Assembly: GCA_024229695.1 (NCBI GenBank)
Contig: JAAESD010000186.1
Coordinates: 1-38,377, forward strand
From: a bacterium
GTDB taxonomy: Bacteria; Krumholzibacteriota; Krumholzibacteriia; LZORAL124-64-63
Direction: 5' to 3'
DNA: 38,377 nt
Under the pieces are notes generated by a model that was given only the letters and a program-made list of their open reading frames with translations, was not told the DNA's origin and did not search any database. Position 1 is the first letter of the stretch. Each line of letters opens with the position of its first letter. Of the stretch, positions 35,160 through 38,377 are shown one piece after another. Made by a program: the position numbers and the translations under genes.

Positions 35160-35174
35160 AAGTTGAAATAGCAC

Positions 35175-35206
35175 AAAAAAAGCCGACTCCATATTGGAGC
35201 CGGCTT
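35175..35206 (-). terminator. Intrinsic terminator of the kinase-regulator operon
   Basis: Minus-strand RNA forms an 11-base-pair stem (AAGCCGGCTCC with GGAGTCGGCTT) around a 5-base loop, followed by a run of T. One position is a G-U wobble in the minus-strand transcript but would be an A-C mismatch on the plus strand, confirming minus-strand direction. It begins 17 bases after the regulator stop. Confidence 0.88.
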
Positions 35207-35222
35207 AATATTCTAACTTTAT

Positions 35223-36641
35223 TTATTCTTCAGCTTCTGCAATTTCTTCATATTGACGAAGTTTTTCCCGTAATGTCTGCCTTGAAATACCCAAAACTCT
35301 GGATGCTTTAGACTTATTGTTGTTTGTTTTTTCCAGTGTATATAAAATTTGTCTTTTTTCAACTTCGGCAAGAGGAACTAATCCAGCACCAATTCCATGA
35401 GTCACACCCTCTGAATTTCGCGGGTTACATCCATCACTGATATATGACGGGAAATGCACAGCTTTCAGTTCTGCTGGCTCTTCGAGAATCATAATCCTTT
35501 TTACAACATTATTCAGCTCCCTGACATTACCTGGCCAATTATACTTAACAAGTACTTCGATAAGTTCTTTTGAGGCTGGAGCTGTGTCTGTTCCCAACTT
35601 CAAATTAAAATCATTGATAAAGTGATTCAATAATATTGGAATATCTTCAGGTCTTTCGCGCAGAGGCGGAATTTCAATTTCAACAACCTGCAGGCGATAA
35701 TAAAGATCGTTTCTGAACGTACCTGCCTTGATAGCATCTTCCAACCGACGATTTGTTGCAGCTACAATTCTGGCATTTACTTTCAACTCATCTTTCCCAC
35801 CAACCCTGCGAAACTTGCGACTTTCAATTACTCTGAGCAATCTACTTTGCAGAAGAATACCCATCTCACCAATTTCATCGAGGAAGATTGTACCCTCAGC
35901 AGCAATTTCAAAAAGACCTTCTTTACGAGCCTTGGCATCAGTAAAGGAACCTTTTTCATGGCCCATGAGCTCACTCTCAAGAAGTGATTCTGGTACAGCA
36001 GCACAATTAATTTCCATAAACGGAGATCCTTCATTGATTCCCGATTCATGAATTGCGCGAGCAACAATCTCTTTACCGCTGCCAGATTCTCCCTGAATCA
36101 AAATCGATGTATCATTGCCAGCCTTACTTGCACCTACTTTCTCAAGTATTTTTGCAATGTGAATCAAACCAGGACAGTTATTCAACAAGCCCATGTAGTA
36201 ATTTCCAGAACTAACTATCTTCGGTTTAGTTTTATTACTGGTTTTGCTTTTCACTGGCTCAGTTGGTTCAGAAATGGATGTCGCGCGTAGAGCTGCTGCA
36301 ACCTGCGATTTCATTTCACTTAACTTGAATGGTTTCTGGATGAAATTGTAGGCACCCAAACGCATTGCTTCCACAGCAGTGGACACATCACCATAGGCAG
36401 TCATCATTATTACTGGTGTGTCATTGTTCTGATTTCTTAGAGCTTCAAGAAGTTCCAGCCCGGAAACACCCGGCATTTTCAAGTCTGTAATTACTAAGTC
36501 GAAATTATCAGATTTGATCAGAGCAAGTGCGTCTGCCCCAGTCTCTGCTGTCGTAGTTTTGTAACCAGCTTTCTTAAGAGACTCTTCTAGCGAAAGTCTG
36601 ATCGACGCTTCATCATCAACAACTAAAATTCTGTGATCCAT
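35223..36641 (-). CDS. NtrC-family response regulator (sigma-54 activator), partner of the adjacent kinase
   Basis: The 472-residue protein has an intact receiver (about 1-118): acidic Asp9/Asp10 pocket (LVVDD), phosphoacceptor Asp53 (DLVITDLKMPG), Thr81 and Lys103 (QKPF). The AAA+ domain (about 150-390) has Walker A GESGSGKE (184-191), Walker B TIFLDEIGE and an arginine finger near RNDLYYRL. The sigma-54 loop reads GSFTDA (231-236) instead of the usual GAFTGA. A Fis-type helix-turn-helix follows (about 425-465, SKASRVLGISRQTLREKL). It lies 38 bases after the kinase and just before a sigma-54 flagellar operon, recalling FlrB/FlrC or FlgS/FlgR. Its target promoters here are inferred, not proven. 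Confidence 0.9.
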   Translation of the reverse strand: MDHRILVVDDEASIRLSLEESLKKAGYKTTTAETGADALALIKSDNFDLVITDLKMPGVSGLELLEALRNQNNDTPVIMMTAYGDVSTAVEAMRLGAYNFIQKPFKLSEMKSQVAAALRATSISEPTEPVKSKTSNKTKPKIVSSGNYYMGLLNNCPGLIHIAKILEKVGASKAGNDTSILIQGESGSGKEIVARAIHESGINEGSPFMEINCAAVPESLLESELMGHEKGSFTDAKARKEGLFEIAAEGTIFLDEIGEMGILLQSRLLRVIESRKFRRVGGKDELKVNARIVAATNRRLEDAIKAGTFRNDLYYRLQVVEIEIPPLRERPEDIPILLNHFINDFNLKLGTDTAPASKELIEVLVKYNWPGNVRELNNVVKRIMILEEPAELKAVHFPSYISDGCNPRNSEGVTHGIGAGLVPLAEVEKRQILYTLEKTNNNKSKASRVLGISRQTLREKLRQYEEIAEAEE

Positions 36642-36679
36642 CTTTACGCCTCCAATGCGTTTTCAAAACAAGTTCTATC

Positions 36680-38377
36680 CTATGCCGGGATACAGAACTT
36701 AAATACGGTACAGCCTTTACTGCATTCTGCAGAAATATTCCCCTTGTGAGCTTCGATAATTTTTTTACTCATCGAAAGCCCTAAACCAGTTCCGGTTGTC
36801 TTTGTTGTAAAGAATGGCCGAAACAATTTTCCTGAATCATTAACACTGAATCCTTTTCCAGAATCAGTGATAGATATTTCAACCCCATCTGCCAATGTGG
36901 AAATGCCTGATGAGATGTCTATCTGCTCAAGTTGATCAGTATCACTAATCTCCAAAGCAACAACACCATTTTCAGGTGATGCATCTATTGCGTTGAACAG
37001 GATATTCATAACAACCTGCTTCAGCTGACTACCATCAACAGCATATTTCCTGTTTACATCGATATTGAACTTTGTGGTTATCGAAACATTTTCACTCTGA
37101 CACCTGGGTGCTGACAAAACCACACAATCTTCAACCAGTTTAATCAAATCAGTTTCATCAAGTTCAGGTTCATAAGGTCTTGTGTAGTTCAACATTCTGG
37201 AGATAGTGTCATTAATTCTCGTGACCTCACCCGTTATAACATCCAGGTAGCGAACTTTATCATCGCCTGGATCAAGGTTCTCCAGCAGGAGCTCCGCCTG
37301 AGCGCTTAAACCCATTAGTGGATTGCGTATCTCGTGAGCCAGTGTTGCGGACATCTCCACCAGACTCTCCAGATTATCAGCTCTAACTTTTTCCGCTTCC
37401 ATTCTTTTTGTGACACGCAGATCATCCAGAACTACAACCAGCCAATGCTGCTTGGAGTTTTGACCCTGCATTGGTGATGATTGCACAAGAACAGGAACAC
37501 GCTGGCCGCCGGGCTGCTGGATTGTTCCCTCGCCAGTAAAAACAGCTGGCGAATTAAGTAATTTGTCCAAATCGATAGCAGAAGAATCAATGGACAGTAA
37601 TTTATCGACGAACAACTCAGACTGATTTGCGCGGGTAAAAGCAGAATCTCGTAAAAATGATGCTGCACTGTTTGGTATTGTTTCTGCCCTGCCTCTACCG
37701 ATACCAAATTTCGGCATCGAATAATCTTCTGCTACTTCAGTCTTTCCACTAATCAGTTCTCGTCCCTGTCTGTTGCAATAAATAGTCATACCGTTTTGAT
37801 CCAGGACCCAAATCCCGCTATTTACTGTTTCCAGAACTTGTGAATTAAAAGTACTGAGCTCTCTTATTCTGTCCAACATCTGAGCCGATGCAACTTCTTC
37901 AGCCAATATTATCTGAATTGCATTTAACAGTGGAAGGTATTTACTCTCATGCTCACTGTCACCAAAACCAAGTAAAAGCAAATATCCAAGACAGATTGAC
38001 TTGTGATCCAACGGAAGTGCAGAAACTGGAGGAGAGTCTTCCCCATCAGGTTTAACAAGGAATATTCCATGAGATGCAACCTTATCACCCGACAGTTTTT
38101 CTCTCTCTGACTCAAGTCGATCCAGCATTTTTTGGAGATTCGGCTCATCCCATTGGAAAGTTTTTCGTGGAGAAAAAGGCGATTCAGGAGAAGGGCGCAA
38201 AACCAAAGCTGCGCCTTTTGCTTCCACAAATCCTGCCAGATTCTCAAGCATGCTTTCTAGCGTCTTGTCCCAGTTACTGGCACTGCTTAATTCACGGCCA
38301 AATTTGTAAAGTAAAGATAACTGTGCCATCTGATCATTGAGCTCAGTTAAAGTCCGTTCAAGTTTATTATGGGAAGA
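36680..38377 (-). CDS. NtrB/FlrB-like histidine kinase, 5' end beyond window
   Basis: Soluble sensor kinase paired with the downstream regulator. Numbering from ATG 38329, there is a GAF-like N-terminal part (about 15-150), a PAS domain (about 158-310), the HisKA dimerisation helix with His332 in ATLAHEIRNPLMGL, and an HATPase domain with Asn446 (NILFNAID), DSGKGF and the GTGLGLSMS loop. No membrane segment is seen, so it probably senses a cytoplasmic state. The frame stays open for 16 codons upstream of that ATG to the right edge and reads as coiled coil (KLERTLTELNDQMAQL), and no good ribosome-binding site precedes the ATG. The real start therefore probably lies outside the window. Confidence 0.88.
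   Translation of the reverse strand, partial: SSHNKLERTLTELNDQMAQLSLLYKFGRELSSASNWDKTLESMLENLAGFVEAKGAALVLRPSPESPFSPRKTFQWDEPNLQKMLDRLESEREKLSGDKVASHGIFLVKPDGEDSPPVSALPLDHKSICLGYLLLLGFGDSEHESKYLPLLNAIQIILAEEVASAQMLDRIRELSTFNSQVLETVNSGIWVLDQNGMTIYCNRQGRELISGKTEVAEDYSMPKFGIGRGRAETIPNSAASFLRDSAFTRANQSELFVDKLLSIDSSAIDLDKLLNSPAVFTGEGTIQQPGGQRVPVLVQSSPMQGQNSKQHWLVVVLDDLRVTKRMEAEKVRADNLESLVEMSATLAHEIRNPLMGLSAQAELLLENLDPGDDKVRYLDVITGEVTRINDTISRMLNYTRPYEPELDETDLIKLVEDCVVLSAPRCQSENVSITTKFNIDVNRKYAVDGSQLKQVVMNILFNAIDASPENGVVALEISDTDQLEQIDISSGISTLADGVEISITDSGKGFSVNDSGKLFRPFFTTKTTGTGLGLSMSKKIIEAHKGNISAECSKGCTVFKFCIPA

Noticed and set aside
1..38377. CRISPR arrays, tRNA or rRNA genes, insertion sequences, prophage
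   Set aside because: Reading both strands gave no spaced direct repeats, transposase or integrase motifs, and gene packing leaves no room for long RNA genes.

Overview
The window is chromosomal DNA from a motile, diderm (Gram-negative) bacterium of low-to-moderate GC. Diderm features seen are a secreted LysM lytic transglycosylase with a lipoprotein-type signal, a PorV-type outer-membrane barrel, and flagellar genes. The PorV/UPF0164-type protein points loosely to the Fibrobacterota-Chlorobi-Bacteroidota superphylum or a neighbouring candidate phylum. That is inference; no rRNA marker is present. There are no tRNA or rRNA genes, CRISPR arrays, insertion sequences or phage genes. All genes lie on the minus strand except the transglycosylase at 6488-8197.

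Left part (1-6350, read right to left): a GGDEF diguanylate cyclase, comEC, purC, purH and the first codons of guaA form one tightly packed run. A sigma-70-like promoter with an overlapping inverted repeat sits in the divergent gap before the transglycosylase. The transglycosylase converges on the PorV-like gene (8206-9258).

Flagellar part (9335 to the right edge, read right to left): an NtrB-type sensor kinase (running off the edge) and an NtrC-type regulator end in a clear intrinsic terminator. A sigma-54 (-24/-12) promoter follows directly and opens a run of about 16 kb: an exported TPR-like protein, a FlgN-like protein, flgB, flgC, fliE, fliF, fliG, fliH, fliI, fliJ, a motE-like gene, fliK, flgD, flgE, flbD, motA, motB, fliL, fliM, fliN, fliO. 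A second sigma-54 promoter precedes fliP-fliQ-fliR-flhB-flhA-flhF plus a small membrane-protein gene. A third precedes the sigma-28 gene fliA and two small genes. Next comes a second sigma-54 activator with a degenerate receiver (FleQ/FlrA-like), which has its own sigma-70-like promoter.

Together this reads as a self-contained flagellar hierarchy: a housekeeping-promoted master activator, sigma-54 promoters for basal body, export and motor genes, sigma-54 control of sigma-28, and a kinase/regulator pair. Flagellin, flagellar cap, distal rod, P/L-ring and chemotaxis genes are not in this window. Unusual points are an FlhF that keeps only its P-loop, no FlhG in its usual place, a C-terminal extension on sigma-28, an EF-hand loop inside the PorV-like barrel, and several unrecognised small genes embedded in the operons. 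No intergenic stretch exceeds about 210 bases.
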